From: Desulfosarcina widdelii
GTDB lineage: Bacteria; Desulfobacterota; Desulfobacteria; Desulfobacterales; Desulfosarcinaceae
Direction: 5' to 3'
DNA: 64,000 nucleotides
NCBI RefSeq assembly: GCF_009688965.1
Contig: NZ_AP021875.1
Coordinates: 3,844,001-3,908,000, forward strand
Of this stretch, positions 1 to 9,863 are shown in pieces (position 1 is the stretch's first letter; every line of letters starts with the position of its first letter). The notes under the pieces are model-generated. The model ran no database searches and was not told the origin of the DNA. It saw only the letters and a program-made list of their open reading frames with translations. Both the position numbers and the translations under genes were made by a program.

Positions 1-83
1 CGGCGCGCCGTGCCCCTGCTCGATTTCCCCAATAAACCCCACCACCGTAAGCAACGGGGGTATTCGCCCCAGTGCTTTGCAAT

Positions 84-123
84 AAAAAAACCCCCTCCCG
101 AAAAAAATTCCGGGAGGGGGTTT
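84..123 (-). terminator. Intrinsic terminator after the hydrogenase operon
   Basis: A 13-bp perfect stem (88-100 with 111-123) is followed, in the minus-strand reading direction, by a run of T (plus-strand A at 84-90). It lies 18 bases past the stop codon of the hydrogenase large subunit, so it should end that transcript. Confidence 0.85.
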
Positions 124-141
124 GGCGATCAACGTGGTGCG

Positions 142-1791
<1,650 letters not shown>

Positions 1792-1837
1792 TATATTGTC
1801 CTCCCTTATTCGTTAAGGAATTGTTCGGTTATCGGTT

Positions 1838-2779
1838 TTACATCTCTTCGTAGAACGGGGTCATGGTGTCCCAGAAGTTGGGCTCACTGCAGCCAATGCA
1901 TGGATGACCCGCCTCCACCGGCCAACTGGTGCCGTCGTTGAATTTGGCGATCGGACAGTTGTTGTAGGTTTCCGGACCACGGCAGCCCACCTTGTACAGG
2001 CAGTATCCCATAGCAGCCTCTTCACTGCCGAACTCCTCCACGAACTCTTCGTTTTCGAAATGGGCGCGGCGGGGGCACTGATCGTGAATGGTTTTGCCGT
2101 AAGCGAACAGCGGGCGCCCGCTTTCGTCCAGGTCGGGCAGCTTGCCCAAAAGGAGATAGTTGACCACGGTTCCCACCAGGTTGATGGGGTTGGGGGGACA
2201 GCCGGGGATGTTTAGGGTCTTGATGCCAATGGCATCGCCGACGCCTTTGTATCCGCCTGGGTTGGGTGCGGCTGCAGGAATGCCGCCATAGGAGGCGCAG
2301 GTGCCTATAGCGATCACGGCAGCAGCCTTGGGGCAAACATCCTTGGCAATTTCCAGAAAGGAGCGGCCGGCCACCTTGCCGTATCCGCCGTTGTACTTGG
2401 TGGCCACGGACCCTTCAACGACGCAAATGAATTTGCCGTTGTATTTCTCGACGGCGTGCTGCAACTGCTCCTCGGCCTGATGACCGGCGGCAGCCATAAT
2501 GGTCTCGTGGTACTCGACGGAAAGCACTTCCAGGACCAGTTCGTCGATGTAAGGATACTGGGTGCGAAGCAGCGCTTCCGAACAACCCGTACATTCGCCA
2601 AAATGCAGCCAGATTACCGGGGGACGCTGGGCAGGAGCGGCGAAGACCTCGGCCACTTTCGGAACGTAAGCGGCGGACAGCCCCATGGTTGCCGTGAGGG
2701 CCGTGCAGTACTTCATGAAATCTCTTCGTGAGACGCCTTTCTCCTTCAGCCTTTCGTAAAATGATCTTTCCTTGTCCAT
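1838..2779 (-). CDS. hynA: Periplasmic [NiFe] hydrogenase small subunit with Tat signal
   Basis: Electron-transfer subunit carrying the iron-sulfur clusters. The chosen ATG at 2779 is preceded by a strong ribosome site (aggaggtgcc) and gives a twin-arginine signal (SRRDFMKYC) followed by a hydrophobic stretch ending near A-A-P. The mature protein starts with the proximal-cluster motif (GECTGCSEAL), and further Cys and His residues follow (GTCAS, PGCPPNP, and the C-terminal CIGCSEPNFWD). The usual length supports a complete protein. Translation continues 22 codons upstream of this ATG without a stop, but that part overlaps a terminator-like hairpin and has no ribosome site. Expression is probably set by the structured leader directly upstream. 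The gene symbols follow Desulfovibrio usage. Confidence 0.95.
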   Translation of the reverse strand: MDKERSFYERLKEKGVSRRDFMKYCTALTATMGLSAAYVPKVAEVFAAPAQRPPVIWLHFGECTGCSEALLRTQYPYIDELVLEVLSVEYHETIMAAAGHQAEEQLQHAVEKYNGKFICVVEGSVATKYNGGYGKVAGRSFLEIAKDVCPKAAAVIAIGTCASYGGIPAAAPNPGGYKGVGDAIGIKTLNIPGCPPNPINLVGTVVNYLLLGKLPDLDESGRPLFAYGKTIHDQCPRRAHFENEEFVEEFGSEEAAMGYCLYKVGCRGPETYNNCPIAKFNDGTSWPVEAGHPCIGCSEPNFWDTMTPFYEEM

Positions 2780-2813
2780 TGGCACCTCCTGATGCTGGTT
2801 ATGGATGATTATG

Positions 2814-2897
2814 AAACAAAAAAAGAGAACCGGTCCAGACATCATCCAGCCGATTGGCGTTCGCCACTATCGGCATCGTCGTGGTTGCACCGGTTCT
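2814..2897 (-). promoter_or_regulatory. Terminator-like leader hairpin just upstream of the hydrogenase operon
   Basis: On the minus strand a perfect 9-bp stem (889-897 with 826-834 in the 2 kb range) encloses a second stem-loop (GCCGAT plus TGGC, loop GAAC). The outer stem is followed directly by CTTTTTTTG. The T run ends only about 38 bases before the start codon of the small subunit, which leaves no room for a promoter in between. The hairpin therefore most likely sits inside the leader RNA as an attenuator. Upstream leader sequence (about 2900-3060) holds another hairpin (GCTGCC/GGCAGC). I do not recognise a known riboswitch class. It could alternatively be the terminator of the gene at 3275-3757. 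Confidence 0.65.
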
Positions 2898-3274
2898 TCC
2901 TGTTTTCAAAAGTGTCGGATTGTTTTTTAAGGCAACGTTCACTGCGTTTCGCGATTCGCTCGGTTGTCGGCTCCGGTCAATATCCATCGCTGCCATCCGA
3001 TTGGCAGCCCGATTTTTCACAGGTATAGCCGCACAGTCATTGACATTCGGTTACGCTGGATTGCTTTCAATTCAATAATAAAGAAAAAAATAAACGGTAT
3101 TTAGCACTTTTAGTGGAAGCCCCGCACCAAGTCAAGGGCAAAAGGGTTTTTGGCTATTGTTCAGGCAGGTTGGACTTCTAAGGAGAGGGGGCCGGCAACC
3201 GCTTTCCGGGATCGCTGGCAAAGCGCCCGAAAGAAGGCGTCGGGCGCATCAGCTTTCTGTTGGGGCGCCGTGGG

Positions 3275-3757
3275 TCAGGCGTCATCCATGCCGTTATCGT
3301 CGTCGGATATATTAATGGATTTTTTCAGGTTTTTGATAAGGCCTTTCTCTTCGAAATCGTCATCGATTTCATCGTCATCGAGCAGGTCATCCACATCCAT
3401 GTCGTTCTTCTCGTCATCCTCGACCTCGGTCTCTTCCAGCGCCTCTTCTTCTTCGCCGGCATCGAACATTTCCCGTTCCTCAAAGAAAAGCTCGGCCGAC
3501 GTGTTGGCGCCGGGCTGGAACATCTCGGCTACGGCGTCGGCGATACGCTCGGTATAGATCCCCGGCGGATACATATTGTTGGTACGCAGGGCCTGGATCA
3601 ATGCACCGCGATTCCTGACCATGGCGGCTTCGATTGCCGCTACATCGTAGGTTTCTTCACAAAGAAGAGAAAGCATTTCCTTGTCCAGTTCGGCGTATTC
3701 CTGGATGGAGAGTTTCCCGTTCTCATTGTCCAACAAGACCACGTATTTTTGTTTCAT
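3275..3757 (-). CDS. Acidic hypothetical protein
   Basis: A 160-residue protein of unknown function. The ATG at 3757 has a good ribosome site (ggagg, 9 bases upstream). The first 90 residues are mixed and look folded. From about residue 100 the sequence becomes very rich in Glu and Asp, with several runs of three to four acidic residues, then ends in a short basic/acidic tail. No signal peptide or membrane segment is seen. Similar acidic-tailed proteins are common unnamed genes in Desulfobacterota (recollection, not checked). About 380 bases without a gene separate it from the hydrogenase leader hairpin. It may be transcribed alone, with the hairpin at 2814-2897 as a possible terminator. Confidence 0.7.
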   Translation of the reverse strand: MKQKYVVLLDNENGKLSIQEYAELDKEMLSLLCEETYDVAAIEAAMVRNRGALIQALRTNNMYPPGIYTERIADAVAEMFQPGANTSAELFFEEREMFDAGEEEEALEETEVEDDEKNDMDVDDLLDDDEIDDDFEEKGLIKNLKKSINISDDDNGMDDA

Positions 3758-3897
3758 TTGCGTCTTCCTCCAGAGGCGATAATCCGCCACATATTTTTTG
3801 TGCACGGAGGAACATCATAAAACATCTTTGATGTCAACCATCATTTAAGGGATTGACGCTGAGGATTCAAAATGATAGTGGGTCGCCTTATCCCAGT

Positions 3898-3983
3898 GGA
3901 GGGATGGCCGAGTGGTTTAAGGCGGCGGTCTTGAAAACCGTTGAGCGAAAGCTCCGTGGGTTCGAATCCTACTCCCTCCGCCA
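3898..3983 (+). tRNA. tRNA-Ser (UGA)
   Basis: The acceptor stem GGAGGGA pairs with TCCCTCC, followed by a G discriminator base and an encoded CCA. The anticodon loop CTTGAAA gives anticodon TGA. A variable arm (gagcgaaagctc) and a GGTTCGAATCC T-arm identify a class II serine tRNA. Confidence 0.95.
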
Positions 3984-4012
3984 TAACGCTAAACAATCAT
4001 GACTACCTTTCA

Positions 4013-4105
4013 GGAGAGATGGCCGAGCCGGCTGAAGGCGCTCGCCTGCTAAGCGAGTGTGGGGGGAAACTTCCACCGAGGGTTCGAATCCCTCTCTCTC
4101 CGCCA
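4013..4105 (+). tRNA. tRNA-Ser (GCU), probable integration target
   Basis: The acceptor stem GGAGAGA pairs with TCTCTCC, with a G discriminator base and an encoded CCA. The anticodon loop CTGCTAA gives GCT. A long variable arm (gtggggggaaacttccac) marks a class II serine tRNA. A tyrosine integrase gene lies 125 bases downstream and points back at it, so its 3' end is the likely left attachment site of the 4-20 kb element. Confidence 0.95.
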
Positions 4106-4117
4106 CTATCAAGGATT

Positions 4118-4155
4118 AAGGCCAATCCAGCATAGTTTGGATTGGCCTTTTTCTT
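4118..4155 (+). terminator. Terminator after tRNA-Ser(GCU)
   Basis: The inverted repeat aaggccaatcca/tggattggcctt, with a 7-8 base loop, is followed by a T-rich stretch (ttttctttag). It probably ends the tRNA transcript, and lies between the tRNA and the convergent integrase gene. Confidence 0.75.
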
Positions 4156-4230
4156 TAGTCGTTTTATAAAATCGTTACAATAATCGTTACAATGCGCTCG
4201 AAAAAATAGAAGCTACACACAGCCCGCAAT

Positions 4231-5409
4231 TTATGATGATTTAGATTTGGGCGCCGCGACAACTTGTAGATGCGATTTTTTTGGGTTGTCCAAAATATTG
4301 GCTACCTGCTTCATGGCAGGAGAAAGACCTTTAAGATAGTTGTCGGTTGTCGTTGGGCGTTTGTGCCGGAGCATTCTTTGAATCTCTCTAAGGGTCGCCT
4401 TACCTGAATCCTCCAAAATCATGGCTACATGATGGCGGATTGCCTGAAAGCCAAATTTTTTGACGCCGGCCTTATTGCACAACCGGGCCATCATTTCCCG
4501 AATACGCATATTGTCTTTTGTATAGATCGCACCGTCTGGGGTGGTAAAAACATGGGGACTGGATTTATCACGTTCACGCCATCTTTTTGCCAAACACCTA
4601 TATAAGGTTTCGGACATTGGAATCAGATCGGATTCCATTTGCCCGCCTTTTCGCTTCCGCGTCCGAAGCTTTACCGTTCGTTTCTCAAGATTAACGTCCC
4701 TCCATTCCAAACGCAAAATTTCGGATAATCGCCCTAACGTATGATAAAGCGTTTGAATGAAATCAAGCTCCCAATCGGAGGCGACGAGGATAACCCTATC
4801 CAAATCTTCAGCCGGCGGCACGTAGCGTGGTGATTCCTCCTCCGGATATGGTTGCAAATTTACAACTGGATTGTGCTGAATAATAGTTTGCCGGTTAGCC
4901 CAGGTGAAAAGCGCCTTGAATTCCCTTAAATCCCGGTTGGCCGTTTTGTTCCCGTCCGATCCTTTGCGTCGGATGAGGAAAGGATATTTCTCCAGAAATT
5001 CTTGTTGCTCCTTCGTTAGCTCGCTTTCATCCATTCTGGCCAAGTTGTTGGCATCTTTCCGAGCCTTGAGGTATTTAACAAAGTCAGGCGGGCTTAAATC
5101 CTCGATCACCGGATCTTGTTGGAGAAATGTGATAAAACTTCGGAAAACGAACGCTTTTTGCCGATAAGTGTTCTTTTGATGGTAATCACTGGAATAGCTG
5201 CCCAAATATTTATTTGATACCAGCGCAAAGGTTAAAGGGGTCTCCTCGGGAACCTGTTGTTCCGGGTGTTTGATTCGATACCGTTCGTTTTCTTCCCATT
5301 CCGCCGCCGCGGATTTTGTCGGGAAGCCTTCTTTTTTGAATATTTTCCCGTCCAGCATAAACCGGACGAACCAACCCCGCTTCGTGGCCTTGTGTTTGTA
5401 TTGTGCCAT
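4231..5409 (-). CDS. int: Tyrosine recombinase / phage-type integrase
   Basis: Site-specific recombinase that should insert and excise the element at tRNA-Ser. The N-terminal 60 residues resemble the small arm-binding domain (MAQYKHKATKRGWFVRF), followed by a SAM-like core-binding region and a catalytic domain. Visible catalytic residues include R in TLGRLSEILRLEW, the H-x-x-R box as AIRHHVAMIL, the later H in LRHKRPTTTDNYLKG, and Y as the nucleophile in that same stretch. ATG at 5409 is chosen; an in-frame TTG at 5448 would add 13 residues. The start lies inside the upstream excisionase-like frame, which suggests tight translational coupling or frameshifting. Position and orientation next to the tRNA are typical of integrative elements. 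Confidence 0.92.
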   Translation of the reverse strand: MAQYKHKATKRGWFVRFMLDGKIFKKEGFPTKSAAAEWEENERYRIKHPEQQVPEETPLTFALVSNKYLGSYSSDYHQKNTYRQKAFVFRSFITFLQQDPVIEDLSPPDFVKYLKARKDANNLARMDESELTKEQQEFLEKYPFLIRRKGSDGNKTANRDLREFKALFTWANRQTIIQHNPVVNLQPYPEEESPRYVPPAEDLDRVILVASDWELDFIQTLYHTLGRLSEILRLEWRDVNLEKRTVKLRTRKRKGGQMESDLIPMSETLYRCLAKRWRERDKSSPHVFTTPDGAIYTKDNMRIREMMARLCNKAGVKKFGFQAIRHHVAMILEDSGKATLREIQRMLRHKRPTTTDNYLKGLSPAMKQVANILDNPKKSHLQVVAAPKSKSS

Positions 5410-5644
5410 TGTCTTTCTTTGCTCCTGCCTCTTGTTCAAGGAATTCAATGACTTTTGCGACGATAAACCGAGCTGATTTTAAATTGCGCCCTTCACCGAC
5501 AAAAAAGTGCGGGAGCCGTCGCCATCCTTTTCTTAAAGTGCTTGTACTGGTTAAAAGGGCTTCTGCCAACCCATGTATATTCACTACGTCAATTGGAGAG
5601 CCACCGCTAACAACCGATGGTCGTCTCGAATGAGAACTCTGCAT
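5210..5644 (-). CDS. Excisionase-like helix-turn-helix protein overlapping the integrase
   Basis: Residues 15-75 look like a small winged helix-turn-helix of the excisionase/AlpA kind (a segment with GLAEALLTSTSTLRKGW and then a sheet-forming FVGEGRNLKSARF). Such proteins steer the integrase between insertion and excision. The open frame does not stop before the integrase start but runs 200 bases into the integrase gene in another frame, where it becomes rich in Gly and Arg and looks unselected. Either the protein really has this tail, or ribosomes shift frame near 5410-5430 and produce an HTH-integrase fusion. The start at 5644 is the upstream-most ATG and is uncertain. The call of a DNA-binding domain is moderate; the 3' limit is weak. 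Confidence 0.55.
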   Translation of the reverse strand: MQSSHSRRPSVVSGGSPIDVVNIHGLAEALLTSTSTLRKGWRRLPHFFVGEGRNLKSARFIVAKVIEFLEQEAGAKKDNGTIQTQGHEAGLVRPVYAGRENIQKRRLPDKIRGGGMGRKRTVSNQTPGTTGSRGDPFNLCAGIK

Positions 5645-5842
5645 GCTGCTCTGCCACCCTCTCCGGGTCCGGCAACATTATCAAGCAAATCGGTCGAATA
5701 AGACCTGTAATTATTTCGGAAAGGTGGCAACCCATTTGGATTGCTCGTAATTGTATGGGGTGGCCAGTGCACTTTGGCGGGGGCCGTAACATAATCAGGT
5801 TAGACCCTGTTAAAAATTTTTATTACAAAACTCTATCCAATA

Positions 5843-6475
5843 CTAATGATCCTCTGCCCTCCTTTCCTCGCGAAATTTTTCCTGGCGTGCGGCGCCTCCA
5901 CACCTGGTTGAACAATAGACCCGCTCCTTAGCGGTCGGGCTGTAAAAGAAGCCATCACAACGGGGGCATTGCCCGAAGCGCCGGGGGCTGAAATCCAGAT
6001 CACGAATGATCTCGATCAGCCACAAATCCATAATTTTTTTCAACGCATTGATTTCATTACCGCGCTTGACCTTGCGCAGCTGAAATCGTTCATGAAATCG
6101 ATTTTCTATGGGATTCAACCTAAATGATACCGATCCGCTGATCTGCCACATCCGCATCTCCCCCAACATCTGTTTGTTTTCGACGATGCTGGCGATACGG
6201 GAGCGAAGGCGCTGCTGTAGCGAACCCAACATGGTTGTCAGCTGGTCATCTAACTTCCAGTCCCGATTATGGGGGTGCAACGCCGGATGCCGATGCAAAT
6301 GATCAAGAACACGAGTCTGAAGATGCTGGCCAGCGACCGTGGTGATGTCGGCGTTTGCAAAATCAATCAGCAAGTCCAGTTCAACCCGCCTTTCCTCGAC
6401 CACCGCCTTCGATTTTTTTGATGTCCAGTATCTCACAGAATTTTCACTCATCATATTTATTCTATTGACATTCAT
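5843..6475 (-). CDS. CGNR-like zinc-finger protein
   Basis: A 210-residue cytoplasmic protein. The C-terminal 45 residues contain C-x2-C, then F-Y-S-P, then Y-C-S-x2-C-G (around residues 170-200), the layout of CGNR-type treble-clef fingers that bind nucleic acid in putative regulators. The first 160 residues are helical and basic, with no motif I recognise. Family knowledge suggests a DNA- or RNA-binding regulator; no target can be named. It is transcribed away from the ParB-like gene and towards the integrase block, with a 234-base AT-rich divergent region on its upstream side that likely holds promoters for both directions. Confidence 0.7.
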   Translation of the reverse strand: MNVNRINMMSENSVRYWTSKKSKAVVEERRVELDLLIDFANADITTVAGQHLQTRVLDHLHRHPALHPHNRDWKLDDQLTTMLGSLQQRLRSRIASIVENKQMLGEMRMWQISGSVSFRLNPIENRFHERFQLRKVKRGNEINALKKIMDLWLIEIIRDLDFSPRRFGQCPRCDGFFYSPTAKERVYCSTRCGGAARQEKFREERRAEDH

Positions 6476-6709
6476 AAAATCTCTGCTAATCTAAAGATAA
6501 CGCAAATTACTATAAATAGCGTTATTTGTAGAGATAGATATAGCGTATGATCCGAGCCTTGTCAAGGACACATTTTCACAAACTACCAAAACAGGAGAGA
6601 AAGGTCAGAACCGATACAGTTAAAGCATCAAATATGTTAAACATAAGAATCAATTAAATTAAAAACAGTAAGTTACCTTTGATCCGCCTCTCTCCGCAAG
6701 GAGAGACAC
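6476..6709. promoter_or_regulatory. AT-rich divergent intergenic region
   Basis: This 234-base AT-rich region separates the minus-strand CGNR-like gene from the plus-strand ParB-like gene. It contains several short repeats of the type taacgcaaatta/aatagcgttatt (near 6498-6528, partly inverted) and tata-like stretches. A strong ribosome site (aaggagaga) lies just before the ATG at 6710. It probably holds the promoters that start the main element operon. Confidence 0.4.
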
Positions 6710-7831
6710 ATGGAAAAAGGTCAAATTCCAAAAAGCAGCACCCAGGTTCAACCCTCCCCGGGAGACTCGAAAGAGCACCTGACCGACAAATACGCGACCT
6801 GTCGGGAAGACATCGCTGAAGTGGCCATCGCCGATATTCAGCCCTGCCCCATCATCCCGGATTACAAGACGCCCACCCTTTCCACCCAGCCGATTGTCGT
6901 TCGGACGCCGGCCGCGTGCTTTTGTATCGATGGATTAAACATCATTGAGCAGACGAAGGCTGCCGGGCAGTCAAGCATCCGATGCCATATCTACCACATA
7001 GCCCAGCACTCCATTATCGAGCTGGCCATCAGGAAAGCAGCCATTCGGGTCATGCCCCAGGGCGGCAAGTGCTCGTATGTCGAATTGGTCCGCAACACAC
7101 ATCGCTTACGTCAGGCCCTTGAAAGCACTTCTGATGACTTGGGGATGTTCACCCATGGCGGTGATCGACGTGGCGTTGGCTTTACCGATTCCAAAGCAAG
7201 CAATGTTCGGGTCGTGCTGGGCAGTCGCCTCAGCAAAAAAACCACAACCATCAGCAAGTACCTGCAGCATGGCGACAGTCTTAACGATGCCGTCATGGAA
7301 GAGCTGGTCAATTCCGGTACCCCAAAAACATTCTTTGAAGCTGTCCAGACACAGAAAGATATCAGGATAACCGCATTACGCGCCGAAGGAAAAAACGAAA
7401 CAGCCATTATGGCGGAGATATCCAGTCTGGTGTCTGCCTGGTGGAAAGAATCCCAGCGGCCTACTCAGTCAAAAACTACGCCGCCAGAAAAACCGCAGCC
7501 CCCACAACCAACGCGAACCACTGGTCCAACCAGCAGCCTCACTCCAAGGGGTAATCGGGATACCGCACCAACACCAAGAAGCCCTCAAATTGATTCTGGT
7601 GGCAACCCAGATCCGCCGGCCAGCGATCCAATACCCACCGATGAAACCGCTCCGAAAGCCGAGCTGAAAAGAATCGGTGAGGCACTTATTGAAATTGCCG
7701 ATGGTCAGGAAAGCCCCACCCCGCAACAAATCGAACGTATTCGAACGTTAATCGTCGATCTATCGGCGTTGCTTTCGCGTATCGCCGATCCTATCGGTCC
7801 TGAAGAGGGGGAAACTGGAGGGGCCGTTTAA
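6710..7831 (+). CDS. ParB-like nuclease/partition-fold protein
   Basis: The N-terminal region (about residues 38-130) matches the ParB/sulfiredoxin-like fold: a strand-rich start, then CIDGLNIIEQ, a strand IRCHIYHI, and a helix ELAIRKAAIR in the place where ParB proteins carry their phosphate-binding box. Residues 130-245 are mixed helical. Residues 245-300 are Pro/Thr/Ser-rich linker, and the last 60 residues form an acidic helix. ParB-fold proteins can be CTPases, nucleases or DNA-modification partners. The stop codon overlaps the start of the next gene (TAATG), so the two are translationally coupled. Next to a transglycosylase-like enzyme it recalls DpdB, the ParB-like partner of DpdA in 7-deazaguanine DNA modification. 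The fold call is fairly good; the Dpd link is inference. Confidence 0.7.
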   Translation: MEKGQIPKSSTQVQPSPGDSKEHLTDKYATCREDIAEVAIADIQPCPIIPDYKTPTLSTQPIVVRTPAACFCIDGLNIIEQTKAAGQSSIRCHIYHIAQHSIIELAIRKAAIRVMPQGGKCSYVELVRNTHRLRQALESTSDDLGMFTHGGDRRGVGFTDSKASNVRVVLGSRLSKKTTTISKYLQHGDSLNDAVMEELVNSGTPKTFFEAVQTQKDIRITALRAEGKNETAIMAEISSLVSAWWKESQRPTQSKTTPPEKPQPPQPTRTTGPTSSLTPRGNRDTAPTPRSPQIDSGGNPDPPASDPIPTDETAPKAELKRIGEALIEIADGQESPTPQQIERIRTLIVDLSALLSRIADPIGPEEGETGGAV

Positions 7832-9015
7832 TGGGGCAACTAATTTATTTCTGTGCCGGGGCAGATGCCATTAACCTGCCGACGTCGCCAATTGATGGAT
7901 TGTTAATCAACGTTTTAGACCATGGCTCCACTCCCGCAAAGATCAAGGCCGCGAGGAAAATGATTCGGAAAGCTAATTCACGCCATAAGATGGAAGATTC
8001 AGGCGGCTACCCACTTTTAAAAGCAGAGGAAAAGGGCAAGGTAATAACCTTCGATCCAAGCCTTCCATTGAAAAACACAGGCAAGGCTTTGAACATATCG
8101 CCGCAACAGGTCATGGAAGCGAATGCCATACACCAACCCGATATCGTCATTGGGCTGGATTGGCCAATTCGAAAGCTTGAAACCGACATCCAGAAGCAGT
8201 TGGAGTTCTATAAAAAGCTCGAGTTCAACGTGCCATGGGCTTTTGAGTCCTTTGCCTGGAAGAATGCCCTTATACCCAGCGTCCAGTATTTCCAGCCCTT
8301 GCAGTGCTACAACCTCGATCATCTCGACATTTACCTTAATAAAATACGGGGAGTACTCTTTGACGGCGTGTCCATGCCGGTTCGTAATATCAAGGCGGCA
8401 GAGCTGGCTCTATTTTTGGTTAGCTTCTACCAACGGGGAATAACAAGGGTCCACCTGCTGGGAACGTCCAGCTTTCCGGTCATCGTCATATGCGTCTATG
8501 CCGCCTGGAATCTTTTAGATTGGGTGTCACTCGATTCAACGACGTGGCGATATGCAGCCGACAAAGAAAGCTTTATCAGCCCTTTCGATTTATCGAGGAC
8601 GGACCTGCGCGCTTACGTTCAGGTGCCGGCGACCAAGTTAAATCCTTGCCCATGTCCGTTTTGTCGCGGACGGAGTTTTCAATCCATCCAGGCGATAGCC
8701 CCACGGAAAGATAAACTCCAGTTCCTCCGTGAACACAACTGGCTGGCGATAGCTAATTTGGCCAACGAACTGTATGCCAATGGCTACACGATCCCTAATC
8801 TTGAAAAAGAGCTGCGTTTCAGATGCCGGAATCAACGTCAGGTCGAGAGCCTCATACAAATACTATCCGTCGTTGATGCCTTAAAGGATAGCGATATTTC
8901 CCTGCTACAAACCGTCCTGGCTTCAAACCCATCAGGTCGGCAGCGAACCCGTTTGGCCGGGCGGCAAACCAGCACGAAAAAATGCCCTCGGCAGCCGACC
9001 GGGCAAACAACCTAA
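7831..9015 (+). CDS. tRNA-guanine transglycosylase / DpdA-like base-exchange enzyme
   Basis: The landmarks of the queuine/archaeosine transglycosylase barrel appear in order. DSGG is at residues 56-59 (D56 as the base-binding or general-base Asp). DIVIGLDWP is at 104-112, in the place of the guanine-recognition Asp. D235 in LDSTTW is in the place of the nucleophile. Zinc ligands C273-x-C275-x2-C278 are followed by H302 in an EHN motif, the same spacing as in bacterial TGT. TGT swaps guanine for a 7-deazaguanine in tRNA; DpdA relatives do so in DNA. This protein lacks the usual TGT lengths between motifs, sits on a mobile element and overlaps a ParB-like gene, so DNA is the likelier substrate. 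No preQ0 synthesis genes are seen, so precursor would come from the host. Fold call strong, substrate inferred. Confidence 0.8.
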   Translation: MGQLIYFCAGADAINLPTSPIDGLLINVLDHGSTPAKIKAARKMIRKANSRHKMEDSGGYPLLKAEEKGKVITFDPSLPLKNTGKALNISPQQVMEANAIHQPDIVIGLDWPIRKLETDIQKQLEFYKKLEFNVPWAFESFAWKNALIPSVQYFQPLQCYNLDHLDIYLNKIRGVLFDGVSMPVRNIKAAELALFLVSFYQRGITRVHLLGTSSFPVIVICVYAAWNLLDWVSLDSTTWRYAADKESFISPFDLSRTDLRAYVQVPATKLNPCPCPFCRGRSFQSIQAIAPRKDKLQFLREHNWLAIANLANELYANGYTIPNLEKELRFRCRNQRQVESLIQILSVVDALKDSDISLLQTVLASNPSGRQRTRLAGRQTSTKKCPRQPTGQTT

Positions 9016-9085
9016 ACTTCTCACCCGGTCGATAGCCAAGTTACCCGGTAACAAAAAGAAAAAGTCTTACAGGAGGTAGTAAATC

Positions 9086-9322
9086 ATGGCAACGGATAAA
9101 AAAGTGAGCATCACAATCAGCATTGAAAAAGTTTATAGGGACCAGCTTCGAACCATGGCGGCCAAACGGAATTTACATGACCCCGACCAGCTTACATCCG
9201 CTTCGACCATAGCCCGCGAGATCATATGCCAGCATGTTGATGAGCTTGACCGGGTCGAGGCTGGTTTTGTGTCGGACAACACTCTAAGAAGAAGGGAGAA
9301 AAATGAAAAAGATGAACTATAA
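9086..9322 (+). CDS. Small ribbon-helix-helix-like protein
   Basis: A 78-residue protein with a strong ribosome site (aggaggtagtaaatc before ATG). The start is a short strand (KVSITISIEKVYRDQL) followed by two helices, the layout of ribbon-helix-helix DNA-binding proteins, which act as dimers on promoters. The C-terminal tail is basic and acidic. It overlaps the next gene by 20 bases, so the two are coupled. Its role may be control of the element operon or an accessory to replication. An antitoxin role is possible but the next gene does not look like a known toxin. Confidence 0.6.
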   Translation: MATDKKVSITISIEKVYRDQLRTMAAKRNLHDPDQLTSASTIAREIICQHVDELDRVEAGFVSDNTLRRREKNEKDEL

Positions 9323-9863
9323 CAACAAGTTTATGACAGCTCATGATGAACTGGTCAATTTTTGCAGAAAGTGTGAAAAAGATGGAAAAAAAACGTGCGA
9401 GTGGATTGGCGTTGGATGCAAGAAATTTAAAGGGGAGTTGGAACGATTGTATTATGAAAAATTGTATCCTTTCCACCCCTGTACTGAGGAATGTTTACCC
9501 CTTCCTGCATGTCAACGCAAAAGACACTGTGATGAATACTGGTTCTTTATTCACTCCAGATGTACTGCTGAAAATGAGTTGAAAGACCTCGTATCTTTTT
9601 ATGCGAGTGATAAGAGTCCGTTAATAGGTGGTCCTCGGCTTGTGATTACAAAAGAATATATCAACTCCGATCCGCGTTTGAAAAAGGAAGTCGATTTCGA
9701 TGTTACTGAGAAATACATAACGGAAATGAAAAGTTCCGCTTATTATACCGAGCTGTTAGATACGGTTAGGCAATATCAAGAATACTGCGATCTCGCTGAC
9801 CAATTCCCGGATGAAAGCTTTTTCAATCACGAGTTTTATACCGGTGAGCCCGCATCGTATTAA
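9303..9863 (+). CDS. Cysteine-rich hypothetical protein
   Basis: I do not recognise the family. The 186-residue protein carries a dense set of Cys and His residues in its first 90 residues (FCRKC, TCEWIGVGC, HPCTEECLPLPAC, RHC, SRC), enough for two zinc sites or an iron-sulfur cluster. The second half is acidic, aromatic-rich and lacks Cys until residue 170. The gene has lower GC than its neighbours, which suggests a separate origin. It overlaps the small DNA-binding gene upstream and precedes the large replication gene by 94 bases in the same direction. A nucleic-acid-binding accessory role is only a guess. Confidence 0.65.
   Translation: MKKMNYNNKFMTAHDELVNFCRKCEKDGKKTCEWIGVGCKKFKGELERLYYEKLYPFHPCTEECLPLPACQRKRHCDEYWFFIHSRCTAENELKDLVSFYASDKSPLIGGPRLVITKEYINSDPRLKKEVDFDVTEKYITEMKSSAYYTELLDTVRQYQEYCDLADQFPDESFFNHEFYTGEPASY

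Noticed and set aside
3941..4135. A 64-codon frame over the two tRNAs
   Set aside because: It is made of tRNA sequence; both tRNAs fold fully.
9086..9863. A toxin-antitoxin pair made of the ribbon-helix-helix and Cys-rich genes
   Set aside because: The overlap fits, but the second protein shows no known toxin motif and is larger and more Cys-rich than typical toxins.
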